Shown one piece after another: positions 32,717 through 46,929 of a stretch of 64,000 nt of DNA (positions are counted from its first letter, which is position 1; every line of letters begins with the position of its first letter). Source of the DNA: Closterium sp. NIES-65 (Eukaryota > Streptophyta > Zygnematophyceae > Desmidiales > Closteriaceae); contig CANXME010000244.1 in NCBI GenBank assembly GCA_948144175.1, forward strand, positions 1,606,501-1,670,500, in the 5' to 3' direction. The notes beneath the pieces are model-generated. The model saw only the letters and a program-made list of their open reading frames with translations. It had not been told where the DNA came from and made no database searches. Made by a program: the position numbers and the translations under genes.

Positions 32717-32769
32717 TTTAGGGTTTAGGGTTTAGGGTTGGCTTCCAAGTGCTGCGCCAAGGTTTAGGG
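32717..32769 (+). repeat. Interstitial TTTAGGG telomere-type repeats
   Basis: Three perfect TTTAGGG units in tandem (32717-32737), then about 25 bp of other sequence and one more TTTAGGG (32763-32769). This is the Arabidopsis-type plant telomere unit. It lies inside Copia D, which has no such sequence in its relatives. Confidence 0.8.
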
Positions 32770-34539
32770 TTTTGGCGCAAGTGCAAGCCAAGGTAGCTGC
32801 GCAGTTCACCCAGGTCTGTGCACGTGTGTCGCTTCTGCAGCTCGGACTTCACGTAGGCGAGTCCAGCAGTGTCAGCTGTGGCAAAGACCAAGTCGTCGAC
32901 GTACACAAGGATGTAGAACGGCGGCAGAGAGGTGTCGGTGCGCAGAAACAGCGACGGGTCGGCAGTAGAAGGAGCAAACCCAAGAGCCGCAAGCGTAGTC
33001 CTCAGTGTGTTGTGCCACTCACGTGGCGCCTGGCGGAGACCGTAGACTGGACGCCGGAGACTCCACTGGGTACCAGGAGGGAAAGACCCAGTGAAGCCAG
33101 GTGGGCGGCGCAGCCAGATCTCCTCGTGCAGGCTGCCCTGCAAGAAAGTTGTGCTGAAGTCGAGAGAGTGGAGCTCGTAGTCACGGTGAGCAGCAATGTG
33201 CAACAGTACCCAAAGAGTGGTCATCTTCGGGGTGGGGGAGAAGGTCTGAAAGTAGTCAACTCCCTGCCGCTGACTGAAGCCACGAGCCACGTAACGCGCC
33301 TTGAAGACAGGCGGAGAACTCGGCGGCCGCTTCACCCTGAAGATCCACATGCCACTGACGATGTTCGCCCCAGGAGGGGGGACAGCGTCAACGTAGGTGC
33401 CTGTGGACTTCCAGGAAGCCATCTCTGCATCCATAGCTGCCTGCCACTGAGAGGAGTAGGGACCCTCTATCGCCTCCGCGTAAGAGCGCGGAGTCGGGAT
33501 GTCAAGTGCATCCGGGTCTCCCTCAGGGGTAAGCAGTACGGACACGAGATGAGGTGAAGCAGCTGCCAGACACTGGAACTCCTCCTGCCTGTCCTCAAGG
33601 ACGTCCGTGCCAAGGGCACACTCACCCCCGACGGACGGAGGACAGACAGACTCAGACTCAGCGACAAGACTAGCGGCGTAGTCTAAGCGACAGCGAGCAG
33701 CAAAGTCGACGAGCTCAGTAACGAGAGCAGACGCAGCAGTAGACTCGAAAGAAGGGTCAGTGACAACAGTAGCAAGGAGACGCGTGACAGTAGGACTGGC
33801 AGCACAAAGAGAGTCCGACTCAGGGTCGGCAAGTGCAGGAAGAGAGGACTCAGGAGGGGAAGGCAAAGGGGCACGCAGAGGAGCAGTAGACGGACGCAGA
33901 GACATCCGGTGCGTGCCAGGGACAGGAGGAGGACGCTGGCGCGAACTGCGACCACTAGCGCGAGCAGCTCTAACAGGCGACGCAGGACGAGACGCAGGCT
34001 CACGACGCTCAGTAAGACCTCCAGTAGGACCAGCGTAGGGAGAAGGAGCAGGCAGAGGGGAGGCAGGCTGTAGTTGTGACTGTGACGGGAGAGGCTGTGG
34101 ACACTCTAAGGGAGGAGGAGGACCAGTAGAAGGAGGAAGACCAAGAACCTGCTGCAGGAGTGGAACAAAGTACGGACGAGGCCGCGTGATGACGCCAGAG
34201 GCAGCAGGGACAGCACCAGTACCCTCAGCAGGAGCACCCGCTCCAGCAGCACCTCCAGCAGCACCAGGAGCACCCCTAGTAGGACCGCCAGCGGTAGTCT
34301 CAGCGCCAACACCCTCAGCAGCACCAGCTCCAGTCGAACCTGTAGGCCCAGTAGCTCTAGTATCCCCAGTACGAGCACCTCCGGGACCCGCGACCGCAGC
34401 ACCCTCAGCAGCCGAAGAACCTCCAGCACCAGCAGTACGGCGCCAGCGCCGGGCAAACCACTCGCGCAGCTTCTGTGGAGAGAGTGGCTCCCGGCGAGAA
34501 GAAGCACCCGGAGAACCTCGAGGCGGAGCACCTCCACTC

Positions 34540-34800
34540 CCAGCACCCCCAGGCGTAGCACCTCCAGGCTCAGCACCCCCAGGCGTAGTACCCCCAAGCT
34601 CAGCACCCCCAGGCTCAGCACCCCCAAGCTCAGTACCCCCTGGCTCAGCACCCCCAGACGCAGTACCCCCAGGCTCAGCACCCCCAGACGCACTACCCCC
34701 AGGCTCAGCACCCCCAGACGCAGTACCCCCAGGCTCAGCACCCCCAGACTCCGCACCCCCAGGTCCAGCACCCCCAGGCTCAGCACCCCCAGCAGCACCA
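34540..34800. repeat. 30-bp coding minisatellite in element D spacer
   Basis: Units of 15 and 30 bp (such as CAGGCTCAGCACCCC) encode Pro-Gly-Gly-Ala-Glu/Ser repeats on the minus strand between integrase and reverse transcriptase. The array in element A differs in copy number and order. Confidence 0.8.
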
Positions 34801-37800
34801 GAGTCACCAGTGACCTCGACAGGCTCGACTGCGTCTACCTGGGACACACCTGGAGGGGCAGGACCCTGAGGGGGGAGGGAGTCTACCTGGGGGGGACCTG
34901 GTACAAGGAAGAGCGGGGGTGGGGGGAGGGACGGAGTGCGGTAGGGGAAGAGGCGGTAGTAAGGGACCGACTCGTCAAACGTGACGTCCTGGGAGGACAG
35001 AACACGTCGAGAGGTGGGGTGGTAGAACTGCCACCCAGGCGCGTCAGGGGGGAACCCCAGGAAGACGCAAGGAGCAGCACGAGGGGATAGCTTGTCCGCA
35101 GACAAGTCGCGGACAAACGCCCGAGATCCCCAGACCCGGAACGCCGACGCATCGCCAACCTTCCCCGTCCACAGTAAGGCTGAAGAGGTCTCCGGCCTGG
35201 AGACCCTGGGGTGGAGGTTGATCTGATGCGCCGCGTACCTGACCGCAAACGGCCACAGAAAATGGGGGGCAGCCGCATGCATCATAGACATACGAGCGAC
35301 GTCCATGACCATGCCAATGCGGCGCTCAGCAATCCCATTTTGCTGCGGTGAGTCCGGAAGCGTGAAGGTCTGACTAATGCCTCGTGCGCGACAGTAGGCT
35401 CACAGTAGGCCAGAGGAAAACTCTCCGCCTCTGTCCGAGTGCAGATGCAGAACAGGGAAGTCAGAGCCACAGCTCCGCCTGAGCTGGAGACGAGCCGCGC
35501 GGATCCAGTCGATCAGCACCTCAGTGACATCACCCTTGCTGCGCAAGGGGAAGACCGTGGTGTAACGCGAGTAGTCGTCAACAACGAGCAGGAAGTAGCG
35601 CTCGTGACCCTGTCCACGGACGCGGGCCGGGCCCCACACGTCCATGTGAAGCGTCTGCAACGGGGCCTCTGTCGGAGGAAACTGGGAGGAGTGAGGGGCA
35701 GCCCGCTGGTGCCCCTCGACACAGGGGACACAGGCAGGGCCAGGGCCCTGAGGAAGGGGAGGGAGGGACCGGGGGAGACCAGACACAAGAAGACGGGAGG
35801 CCATGCCTTTGAGCCGAAGCAGAGAGGGGTGACCAAGACAGTGGTGCCAGAGGAGAGTCTCGTGAGACAAGAGACGACACGAACAGGGGGCAGACTCAGG
35901 ACCAGACCTAGACGCTGCAGCAAACACCTGACCGGACAAATCGACTCTACCACACTCAGTAACGGGAGGAGACGTAGTGGTCAGTGTGTACAGGCTCGAC
36001 CCCGGCTGACGGGTAAACGTAGCCAGGTGCCGGCCTGTACTAGCCTCTGTACAGTGCGTCACCCGCTGACGCGCAGGAGTGAACTGGTGTACTCCCCCAT
36101 CCTGTAGGTCAGCACCACTCACCACGTTCGTCGAGAACAAGGGGAGGAAGAGACCAGACAGGGTGCCAGAGGGAGCCGCCGGACACGGGAGGACTGTGGA
36201 GAAGCGAGACAGCACAGGACCCCCGGAGGGGTCAGCCAGAGACACCGCAACCGTCCGACTAAGCGGCGTGAGTGTGGTGCGGTCCCGAAAGAAGGAGCGA
36301 GACGCCCCAGAGTCAAGGGTGAAGGTGAGGGAGGCCAAAGCCGACGTAGTACCTGAGAGCGCAGACTCACCAGTACCTGAGGACGCAGACACACTAGCAC
36401 CTAGAGCAGCAGCGTCGCAAGCACCTAGGGCAGCAACCTCAATGCCCGGATCGGGCGCGAAACAGCGGTAGCAGTCACCCTCATCACTATGAGACACAGC
36501 ATACATGGCAGAGAGAATAGCATCAAAGTCAAGATCAAAGATGGCAGCACCCGCCCTAGACAGCTCGCCCCAGAGAGGAATCTCTGAGGCCTCCGGGAAC
36601 TGGTGACGCCACGCGTCCGTCAGGCGGCCAAAGCAGCGCTGGGTGGGGTGCGGACCCCCACACTGCTCACCCGCACGGTCGCCGGTGCGCAGGACGTAGG
36701 TGCACGGACCAAAGCCCCCACCCCGCTGGCGTGCAGTGTACCACTCACGGAGCTGCTGAGGGGACAGGGTCTCACGACCGCGCTGCTGCTGCTGGCGCGC
36801 GCCACTACCGGAGCCACTCCTCTGCGAAGGCCCGCGACCAGCTCCACCGCCACCCCCACCGCCTCCGCCGCCTCCGCTACTGCCGCCGCCTCCACCGCCG
36901 CCTCCACCGCCGCCTCCTCCGCCACCTCCGCTCCCACCGCCACCGCCGCCGCCGCCTCCGCCTCCACCGCCACCACCGACCCCCCCACCCGCACCTCCAC
37001 TCCCACCGCCACCCCCACTACCCCCACCGCCTCCACCTCCACCTCCACCGCCCGCTCCTCCAACTCCCTTGCCCCCCTTGCCCTTGCCAGGGCGGCGTCT
37101 CCCGCTAGGGGCAGACGCCGCACCGACCGACTCAAGACCAAGGAGGTCGGCCGTAGCAGCAGAGGCAAAAGAGGGCAGCAGGGGGGAGGGGGAACACCCC
37201 TCAAAGATGGGGGTGCGCGGGTCACCTCGAGAGGCTCCTACAGCGACTATACTCTTCTCCGCTGCTAAGAGGGCCTTCTCAAGGAGATCGACAGTGAGTG
37301 TGGTGGGACAGACTGAGAGAAAGTGGTCCCGGACTACTCGAAGGGAGTCAGGGAGGCGAGTGACTAGGAAGTACAGAGTGATGTACATGGGGGGGGGGTT
37401 CGCGGTGCAGAAGTCAGCAGGAAGTGCAGCGCGGTAGCGAGTGTCACTAGTGCGGAGGTGCGTAATGAGGTCAGCAACGGTGGGAAAGGCAGCAAGGTCA
37501 GGGAAGAGGTACGGCAGCATGAGACGGCTCAGTGCAGCAGTGGAAGGGGAGGAGTAGCGCGCGACTACAGCGTCGTACAAGGTCTGAGCACTCTTGTACT
37601 AACTAAAGTGCGCACGCTCGGAGGTAGGGAGGTGGCGACGCACAGCAAGACGTGCAGCAGCATCGCGCGTGGCCCACTGGGAGCGAACAGTGGCGTCAGC
37701 ATCAGCAGCAGGGGCAGGGGAAGCGCCAGAGGTGAGGTCAAAGAGAGAGAGGCCGTCCGCCCTATCGCACTGTAAGAACAGCTGTAGGTCATCTACCCAG

Positions 37801-37929
37801 ACCTCAAAGTCAATGGCCCGACCCTCAGCGTCAAAAGCGAGGACACTAGGGGTAGCCATGACAGTAGGAGACCAGCAGTGCAAGCAGTAGGGGAAGGGCA
37901 CGTAGTGACAGAGGGTCTGTGCTCGCCGG

Positions 37930-38790
37930 ACAGGGCTGCTCGGGCGGCTCGGCTGCAGGGCGGCTCGGCGGCTAGGTGGCTCGGCGGCGGGGCGGCTCGG
38001 CTGCTCTGCTGCTGGGCGGCTCGGCTGCTCTGCTGCTGGGCGGCTCGGCTGGGCCGCTGAAGTAGGGCGGCGGGGCCGCTGCAGAGGAGCGGCGGGGCCG
38101 CTGCAGAGAGGGCGGCGGGGCCGCTAGATAGGGCGGCGGGGCCGCTGCTGAGAAGCGGCGGGGCCGCTGCAGAAGGACGGCGGGGCCGCTGGGTAGGGCG
38201 GCAGAGCCGCTGCAGAGGAGCGGCGGGGCCGCTGCAGAGGAGCGGCAGGGCCGCTGCAGAGGAGCGGCGGGGCCGCTGCAGAAGGGCGGCGGGGCCGCTG
38301 GGTAGGGCGGCGGGGCCGCTGCAGAGGAGCGGCGGGGCCGCTGCAGAAGGGCGGCGGGGCCGCTGGGTAGGTCGGCGGGGCCGCGAGATAGGGCGGCGGG
38401 GCCGCGTGGTAGAGTGGCGGGGCCCCGAGGTAGGGCGACGGGGCCGCGAGGTAGAGTGGCGGGGCCGCGCGATGGGGCGGCGGGGCCGCAAGGAAGGGCG
38501 GCGAGGCCGCTAGGTAGGGCGGCAGGGCCGCGCGATGGGGCGGCGGGGCCGCGAGGAAGGGCGGCGGGGCCGCTAGGTAGGGCGGCGAGGCCGCGCGAAG
38601 GGGCGGCGGGGCCGCGATGGGGCGGCGGGGCCGCGCGATGGGGGGGGCGGGGCCGCGATTAAGGGCGGCGGGGCCGCTAGGTAGGGCGGCGGGGCCGCGC
38701 AATGGGGCGGCGAGGCCGCGAGGTAGGGCGGCGGGGCCGCTAGGTAGGGCGGCGGGGCCGCTAGGGCGGCTCGACGCGACCGTAAGGGCG
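37930..38790. repeat. Tandem-repeat leader of element D
   Basis: About 40 imperfect units of 19-22 bp with the core GGCGGGGCCGCT/GCG lie between the primer-binding site and Gag, with a short GGCGGCTCGGC block beside Gag. The position is the same as in elements A, E and G. Confidence 0.88.
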
Positions 38791-38889
38791 GCACGACGGG
38801 CCGCTAGAAAAAAAAGGGAGAGCGCGACTCGAGGCGCGCTTCGGTGGGCCCTAGGAACAGTCCCTAGGAGGGGACCTGCTCTGATACCA

Positions 38890-39024
38890 TGTGAGAATGA
38901 GAACGAGAGAATGGTGTGAACTATGAGTGAAGCGAGTACAAATGTGAAACCCTAGTTGGGTTGTACCCCCTATGGGATACCCCACTATAGCCTACAGAAT
39001 AGCATAAGCTATAATGTTCTGACA
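38890..39024 (-). repeat. 5' LTR of Copia element D
   Basis: 135 bp, the same ends as the 3' LTR, with two differences. It abuts the consensus primer-binding site. Confidence 0.92.
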
Positions 39025-42000
39025 CTGCTTTGCGTGCAATCGGCCGGGACATCTCAAGAGCGAATGCCCGGAAAACGCTGAGGGAGAGGGGGAAGCTGAG
39101 CCGCAGAAACAGACCAAGCAGCAGGGAAACGCTAGGAGTCAGTAGCAGACGGGCCCTCTACTGACAGGTCACGCCGCTCGCCCGACCCAACTGACCCTCA
39201 ACGAGTGATTGTGCCGGTTCACGCAATCGACCACACTCGGCTGAATAAGGAGGGGACTACGGTAGACAGCCCCATACTACTTAGTGGGAAAATCGGGACG
39301 GACTAAGTTAAAATCTTCGTAGACGGGGGAGCCAGCCACGGCCTCATCAACACTGCCTCAGCACAAAAACTGCGACTGCCACTGGACAGATGCTTACCTG
39401 AGATCGAAGCAAGACTGGTAGACGGCACGCCGCTGGCAATACGGGAACGCGCAGACCGAGTTCGGATTCGATGTGGGGGTAACTTCACGTTTAGCCAGGA
39501 AATGCTCGCAACGACCCTCGACGAAACCGATATTTTACTCGGGCGTGATTGGCTGCGACGACACAATCCGCGAATCGACTGGACGACAGGTAACTGCACC
39601 GTGCGAGTGAACAGTAACAACATCGCCCTACCTCGCTGGGGCTCGCCTGAGTTTTTGTCAGTGCGTGTCAACGCGATCACGATGAAACGCGCCGTAGCGG
39701 CAGGAGCTGACGTGTACGTAGTCGACATTCGGGAAGCCGAGGCAACAGACAAAGGAGGGGATTTACAGAAACTGTTGGCCGACGTACCGAGTGACCTAGC
39801 AGCACTGTTGAAGCAGTACAGCGACATTTTCGCGGACGATTTACCGACGGGACTACCACCTCAGCGACCGCATGACCACAGGATAGAGTTAGAACCAGGG
39901 GCACAGCCAACAGTACAGCGACAGTTCTGACTGACCCAGCCCGAACTGGACGAACTGAGGAAGCAGCTCGATTACCTGCTCGAGAAGGAGTTCATTTGCC
40001 CTAGTTCGTCGCCTTTCGCAGCACCGATACTGTTCACACCGAAAAAAGACGGGGGATTTCGCATATGCATAGACTACTTAGCACTGAACAGGGTTACCAT
40101 CAAATCCCGTTACCCCATCCCGCGAGCCGACGAACTGATCGACCAACTGCGCACAGCCCGGGTTTTCTCGAAAATCGACCTCCGAGGAGGTTACCACCAG
40201 ATTCGCGTCAACCCGCCCGACTGCACTAAGACCGCATTTCGCACACGCTACAGATCTTTCGAATACACCGTCATGCCCTTCGGACTGACCAACGCCCCCG
40301 CCACTTTTCAAATGACCATGAACGAAGCTTTCCGCCCGCTCCTAGATAAGTGCGTCATAGTATACCTGGACGACATACTTATTTACAGCCCTGACAGAGC
40401 ACAGCACTTACAGGACATCGAAGTAGTTTTTAAAATACTGAGTGAGAACCGCCTACTGACAAAAGCGTCTAAGTGTGAGTTTTTATAGGACCGCCTGGAG
40501 TTTTTGGGACACGTTATTTCAGCTGCAGGAGTGGAAATAGACCCGAAGAAAATTGCGACAATTCAAGCATGGCACGCGCCGACCAACTTGACCGAGTTGC
40601 AGAGTTTTTGGGGGTTCGTCAACTACTGCGCGGTTCGTCCCCGAATGGCAAAGCTGACTGCCCGGTTGACCGACCTGCTGAGGACGGGGGTTGAGTACAC
40701 GTGGGGGGAGAAAGAGCAAGCTGCCTTCTCGGCCCTCAAAAATATTTTGTGCTCCCGCCCGTGCTTCACATCGCCGATCCACACCGTTCGTTCGAGCTCG
40801 TCACTGACGCAAGTGACATCGCTGTGGGAGCAGTACTGTTGCAGGATTTCGGGAACAGCCTCTAGCCAATCGCGTACGAGTCCCTCAAGCTGCACCCGCC
40901 CGAACGCAACTACCCGATACACGACCGCGAAATGCTGGCGATCGTGCACGCATTCAAAGTTTGGCGGTGTTACCTGACTGGCACCGACGTGACAGTTCGA
41001 ACAGACCACCGATCACTACAATACTTACGCGCCCAACCGAATCTCAATCCACGACAGATTCGCTGGTTGGACTACCTCGAGTCCAACTTCCACTACACGG
41101 TTACGTACAAGAAAGGCGCATCCAACATCGCCGACGCACTCACCCGCCCTACCGCCCAACTCCACGCCATCCTACTCGCCCAGACCAACCCACTTTTGAC
41201 AGGCCTATTCACCCACGGATACCGCACCGACCCATTTTTCACGACCGGAAATTCACTGCAAATGGCAGAAGCTAAAGGGGTTTATTACGTAGAAACAGGC
41301 ACCAACCGCATCTGGGTACTCGCGTACTCACTACTGAGGGAGCTGCTACTACAGGAGGCACACGACAGAATTACCTCGGGACATTTTGGGGTAGAAAAAA
41401 CGCGACAGCAACTGCAGCGGTATTACTACTGGCCGGAGCTGTTGACCGACGTGCAGCAGCACGTGGGCTCGTGCCCCAGGTGTCAGGTGATGAAAAGCTC
41501 GAGGAAGCGGAAGGCGGGTCAATTGCAGCCGATACCACCGCCCGAGCACGCCTGGCAGCAGGTTACCATGGACTTCGTCACAGGGTTACCTTCAAACCCT
41601 GGGGGTAACGGCGCGGTGATGGTCGTCGTTGACAGGTTGACGAAGGTGGCACACTTCGCTGCATGCAAAAAGTCGATCTCAGCCGAGGAGACCGCTCGTT
41701 TGTTCATCGCAGCCGTTGTTTGCCTGCATGGGATACCATCAGCGATTATCAGCGATAGGGACACGAAGTTTACCAGCAACTTCTGGAAAAATCTCTAGGA
41801 GCAGTTCGGGACCAGGCTACAGTTCAGTTCATCGTACCACCCCGAGACCGACGGTCAAACGGAGCGGACGAATCAGACGATGGAGCAGTTGATTCGTGCC
41901 ACGTGCGACGACCCCGCGACTTGGGAGCAGCAGCTGCCGCTGATCGATTTCGCGTACAACAATGCCACATCAGCGACGACGCAGCAGTCCCCCTTCTACC

Positions 42001-42775
42001 TGAACTACGGGCAACATCCTACAGTGCCCATGACGCCGAGTCCGGACAACCCAACACCACGTGCACTGTCAGAATCCCAACCACTAGACCATTGGGATAA
42101 AAGGGCTTGTTTCAGTAGCGGGTCAGTGCGCCCATAACCCCCCAGGCAAACGCGCCTGTAACCCTCCGTAAGATCGATCGGGGATCTCACAGTGTAGCTC
42201 TACTGACATACACAGCAATTCGCCGAAATTCTGCAAGCTGCCCGCACTAGAGCCGCAGAAGCAATTAAAAAAACAAACGTCATCGCTAAGCGCAACGCTG
42301 ACCGCCACCGCCGCCCAGTCACATACCAGTCAGGGGATTACGTACTGCTCGACACGCAAAATCTGCGACTGCCCGACGTACCAAAACTTCGACCGCGCTA
42401 CTGTGGCCCATTCCAAATCAGCCACATGATCACGCCAGTAACCGCGCACCTACTGTTACCGACTGACTAGTACATCAGCCCTTCGTTCCACGTCAGCTTA
42501 CTTCGCCCACACATCCCAACCACAAGCCAACTGCCTCGCCACCGCCCACCATCCATGACTCGCCCCGCATCGGAGCCGATCATCGCGCCCGAAAAAATCC
42601 CGAGCCATCGGATTCGACACCCCACGGGAATCAAGAGGATTGAATTCCTCGTCCGCTGGAAGGATCGCACGCCAACTGAGGACAGCTGGGTGCCCCTGGC
42701 CAACATCGAAAACCACTCTGCCCTGCAAGTTTACCTGAGGAGCCGGGGCTTCCGCGATATACACGCACTCGCGTA
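39025..42775 (+). CDS. Gag end and Pol of Gypsy element C
   Basis: This part holds the end of Gag (second half of the zinc knuckle, then a Gln/Lys/Glu-rich tail), retropepsin with its GAS active-site triplet (near 39330), reverse transcriptase with YLDD (near 40365), RNase H, an integrase with an HHCC zinc-binding region (near 41370-41500) and catalytic core, and a final chromodomain-like stretch (FLVRWKDR..TEDSWVPL, near 42640-42710). A chromodomain would direct integration to marked chromatin in the known family. Decayed, with several breaks. Confidence 0.88.
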
Positions 42776-42794
42776 GCGGAGGGGGCTTCTTGAG

Positions 42795-42815
42795 GGGGGG
42801 GGGGGGGGGGGGTAG
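42795..42815 (+). other. Poly-G purine tract before 3' LTR of C
   Basis: A run of about 19 G followed by TAG stands immediately before the 3' LTR, in the place of the polypurine tract that primes plus-strand synthesis. Such a pure poly-G version is unusual and may have grown by slippage. Confidence 0.6.
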
Positions 42816-43142
42816 TGTAAGGAATTTTCTCGATATTCCTTAGCGCACTCTGCAACATTGCGTACAGCAGCTGCCGTTGTTCGCCCGTTACTGCTAACGG
42901 GGCTTCGCCAACTTCGCGCGCACTGTTTCACCAAACCTCGCACTGCTGGCCTGGCCGTGTCGGCCTACGCTTCGGGACTAGCCCGAGCCTCGCTTCCAGC
43001 GTAGCACTAGCTAGCTCGCACGCACCGCGTTACCGTTTGCATGTTTCGCGTATAAATGTTCGCTCATGCCTTCGCTCACATTTTGTACTCGTTTGACACC
43101 TTAGTGCAATTCTCGCTACTTCGATCCATTGCACCCGTAACA
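42816..43142 (+). repeat. 3' LTR of Gypsy element C
   Basis: 327 bp, TGTAAGG...CGTAACA, with the TATA box near 43047. It differs from the 5' LTR at nine positions plus a 3-bp indel. Confidence 0.93.
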
Positions 43143-44061
43143 TTAAGAAAGGAAACTTTGAATTCGCTACATTGAAATAGCAAAAATTGTTGATCGTCCT
43201 ACAGAATCTATCGATAGTTTCGTGCTGGTGTAGTATGGAGTCGATTTTCGTGCGCTCACTACAAGCACGCTCACGGATCCTGTCCGCATGTGACATTTTT
43301 CTGGCGGCGCAGAACTTTCCACTCGGCCCAGAACACTTTCGGGAGGAGATGCGTGAACAGACTGGCAGGCAATGTACCTGTAATTTTCTGGGCATCCACT
43401 GCCGCCTCGAAGGGCGAATAGGCGGCGCGAAATGTATGGTTTCGTCAGCCCTGTTTTATTTTCACTCAAAAGGCAGCGGGAAAATTGGCTTCAACCAACC
43501 ACCGTGGTCTGTGTCTGCCCGACATTTTCCTGGAGCTCGTTCATTCACATTTGCCCTTTCGCTTCGCACCAACAAAAAGTGCATGCCCCCTTCAAAGCTG
43601 CCTTCAAGTGGCTCGGTAAACGCTCGTGTTTTGTGCGGTTCATTTAGAGTTAGAAGTCTATGAGCGCGGTAGAGACGACGCAACAAAACTCTTTAGCGTT
43701 ATCAGCCCCACACAAGCAGCAGCAGCGCCTGCTTTGCCCACCTCTTCAATGTCCAACGAGAACCTCCCACATCATCCCTTCACACCGCCCACCGACCAAG
43801 CTCAACAACCCAACCTCCTGCCCCCAAGAAACATTAGTTTTCTATCTCGAACCTCTAGCTCCCGGTAAATTTTACCTTCAAGGACATAATTTTTTCTGCG
43901 CCCCATGTTTCTCAACAGAACCCGCTATATTCCTGGTTCTGGTTCCGCCCACGAAGTAGCACTGCAATTCTAACCATTTTCCGCTTCGTCCGACAGCTTC
44001 CCAATCCTCCCGAACAAGTTCCCTCCCGGCCCAGTAAAAACCCATCCAGGCGTTCCTAATC
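43143..44061. other. Gene-free stretch upstream of phytocyanin gene 2
   Basis: Between the Gypsy 3' LTR and the start of phytocyanin gene 2. Frames up to about 158 codons exist on the plus strand, but none looks like a known protein or has a biased composition. The right part probably holds the promoter and 5' untranslated region. Confidence 0.4.
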
Positions 44062-46741
<2,680 letters not shown>

Positions 46742-46929
46742 CAATAACTGTGTTTTACAATCGGAGTGTACAGGCTCTGCAGCTATGGCTGGGAAAATAT
46801 GGTTGTACCTGTCAAGTTTGTATTATATGTTAAACGGGAAGATTTATGTACGGTATCCGTGTCAGTTGAACATTGTCGTGGTGAGCGAGCTTACAGGGCG
46901 GTTTCTCCGGGGACCATGGGGATGTTCGC

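Larger units (their letters stand above)
32234..39024 (-). mobile_element. Copia LTR retrotransposon D, inserted in C
   Basis: A minus-strand Copia, sister to A. Its 135-bp LTRs are 39024-38890 (5') and 32368-32234 (3'), with target duplication CTGCT (32229-32233 and 39025-39029). The primer-binding site TGGTATCAGAGCAGG (38889 down) is the perfect plant consensus. Parts: repetitive leader, Gag from about 37859, protease (near 36330), integrase (about 35890-34940), a Gly/Glu repeat spacer and reverse transcriptase (about 33400-32790). It is broken, with roughly three breaks, and a telomere-type repeat lies within its 3' part. The LTRs differ at two of 135 positions, so it is young. Confidence 0.94.
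17580..43142 (+). mobile_element. Gypsy chromovirus C, host of nested Copia insertions
   Basis: A plus-strand Gypsy element with LTRs at 17580-17903 and 42816-43142. Its parts: primer-binding site (17906-17919), Gag (from 18088, resuming at 31671 and at 39025 after insertions), protease (about 39310-39610), reverse transcriptase (about 39960-40500), RNase H (about 40600-41150), integrase (about 41340-42060) and a C-terminal chromodomain-like segment (about 42580-42775). The integrase-last order and chromodomain place it in the chromovirus branch. Copia elements A and D lie inside Gag. It is broken, with roughly half a dozen breaks besides the insertions. The LTRs differ at nine positions plus one 3-bp indel in about 324 bp, so it is the oldest element of the nest. 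Flanking 5-mers (AAAAC and TTAAG) do not match, so its target duplication is lost or was never simple. Confidence 0.93.

Noticed and set aside
32717-32769. A true chromosome end
   Set aside because: Only four TTTAGGG units are present and element D sequence continues on both sides, so this is an interstitial motif.
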